Positions 4,956 to 5,642 of a DNA stretch of 5,642 nucleotides are shown in pieces; positions within the stretch are counted from its first letter, which is position 1, and the number at the start of each line of letters is the position of its first letter. The stretch is taken from contig JAJZGH010000285.1 in NCBI GenBank assembly GCA_021798635.1, positions 1-5,642 of the forward strand, in the 5' to 3' direction. Origin of the DNA: Planctomycetota bacterium (lineage in GTDB: Bacteria > Planctomycetota > Phycisphaerae > WQYP01). A model generated the notes under the pieces. That model was not told where the DNA came from. It did no database searches and saw nothing but the letters and a program-made list of their open reading frames with translations. The translations under genes and the position numbers were made by a program.

Positions 4956-4961
4956 GAATTA

Positions 4962-5642
4962 CTATTTTGCTGCAGTGGGTGGCGCGCATTTCAGGGCCTG
5001 TGCTTCCAAGGATTTTTCCTGTAGTCGCAGGTTGTGGATCATCGCTTTTACTTCTGTCAGGCGTTGTCGGATCAATACGTACCGTGAACGGGCGGGCGTA
5101 AGGGAGTGGCTTTGACTGCGTAAAATCAGCCGCGCTACCGCCTGAACCGGGGGAGGTAGCCGATTCAGGCGGTGGGGCTGAATGTTGTAGGCGCGGGATC
5201 GCCACAGAATCTGCAGGTGCCGTCCGCCGTGAGGGCCAATCGATTGGCGCAAGGTAACTAAGTCTGGTTGACCGTTACCCGCTTGAGGGATCCCGGCGGC
5301 AGGAATATGGAGCCTGACCCCCGGCCCGACAGTCATAAGGCCGGTGGATTGAATATCATCAGGCGATCCGGTGCCTGGCGGTAACGCACCGACAGGCCCC
5401 AGACGCCGGTTGAAAAAAAATACCAGATGATGCGGACGATCCACCGGTGTAAGCGTTACAGCTTTCCGTACACCGGCGTGGATCAGCGTGATATTCAGCG
5501 CCGGAGGCGTAGGGCCGGACTGATTTTCCGCACGGATAAGTTCAAAGGGATTCTCCAGCGCCCGCCCATTAAGCGTAATAAGAAGGTCACCGGGTTGCAT
5601 ACCGGCCTTGAAAGCGGGGCTGTTAGGAATTACCTGAAGCAC
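4962..5642 (-). CDS. PDZ-domain protein, C-terminal part, 5'-partial at the window edge
   Basis: The frame is open to the right edge, so the N-terminus lies outside; the GTG at the very edge is in the middle of a domain. Residues 1-66 of the visible part are the bulk of a PDZ domain: LQVIPNSPAFKAGMQPGD followed by LLITLNGR, the hallmark of the bacterial HtrA/DegP-type PDZ that binds C-termini or substrate peptides. The remaining about 160 residues match nothing I recognise. There is a Gly/Pro-rich stretch (about 81-145), a basic segment, and a charged helical C-terminus (about 185-216) with coiled-coil character ending LKCAPPTAAK. No catalytic Ser/His/Asp region is visible. An HtrA-like protease with an unusual tail, or a non-catalytic periplasmic PDZ scaffold, are both possible. 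The stop TAG is at 4962-4964, and 267 bases separate it from the next gene. The PDZ call is strong; the overall function is open. Confidence 0.85.
   Translation of the reverse strand: MLQVIPNSPAFKAGMQPGDLLITLNGRALENPFELIRAENQSGPTPPALNITLIHAGVRKAVTLTPVDRPHHLVFFFNRRLGPVGALPPGTGSPDDIQSTGLMTVGPGVRLHIPAAGIPQAGNGQPDLVTLRQSIGPHGGRHLQILWRSRAYNIQPHRLNRLPPPVQAVARLILRSQSHSLTPARSRYVLIRQRLTEVKAMIHNLRLQEKSLEAQALKCAPPTAAK

Noticed and set aside
1..5642. CRISPR arrays, insertion sequences, tRNA or rRNA genes
   Set aside because: No regularly spaced repeats, transposase-like frames with terminal repeats, or tRNA/rRNA-like segments were seen on either strand.

Overview
The window looks like chromosomal DNA from a Gram-negative bacterium that makes extracellular polysaccharide and has an exosortase/PEP-CTERM sorting system. 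The signs are a sigma-54 activator, a perfectly spaced -24/-12 promoter and a protein ending in a PEP-CTERM signal. Base composition is moderately GC-rich. The style of IspH, and a winged-helix regulator paired with a small membrane protein, suggest the Verrucomicrobia/PVC group or Acidobacteria. That is a low-confidence guess from memory of those families.

Plus strand, left part (1-2530). An AAA+ sigma-54 activator with a C-terminal Fis-type helix-turn-helix runs in from the left edge and ends at 969. A 292-base gap follows, holding an imperfect 23-bp dyad (1141-1163) and a near-consensus sigma-54 promoter (1187-1203). The promoter points at a small gene (1262-1618) whose product resembles a degenerate stand-alone receiver domain. 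A PEP-CTERM surface protein (1773-2450) follows. Between them lie a consensus Shine-Dalgarno serving only an ATG-TAA pair (1610-1627) and a GC-rich hairpin (1717-1737). A long hairpin at 2488-2529 probably ends this unit. The simplest reading is that the activator, or a paralogue, switches on the receiver-like gene and the PEP-CTERM protein through sigma-54, as reported for PrsR-type regulation of PEP-CTERM genes. The exosortase is not in the window.

Minus strand, right part (2725-5642). Reading right to left: the C-terminal part of a PDZ-domain protein entering from the right edge; a 267-base gap with a candidate sigma-70-type promoter; a six-helix membrane protein of unknown function; a small winged-helix regulator whose start overlaps the membrane gene; and ispH (LytB), the last enzyme of the MEP isoprenoid pathway. 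A 17-bp near-perfect palindrome lies between the regulator gene and the ispH ribosome-binding site. It could be an operator for the regulator or a 5'-leader element. The two strands converge in the 274-base gap 2451-2724, which holds no convincing gene.

The most interesting material is the sigma-54, receiver-like and PEP-CTERM cassette with its start-stop mini-ORF, and the regulator/palindrome arrangement in front of ispH.
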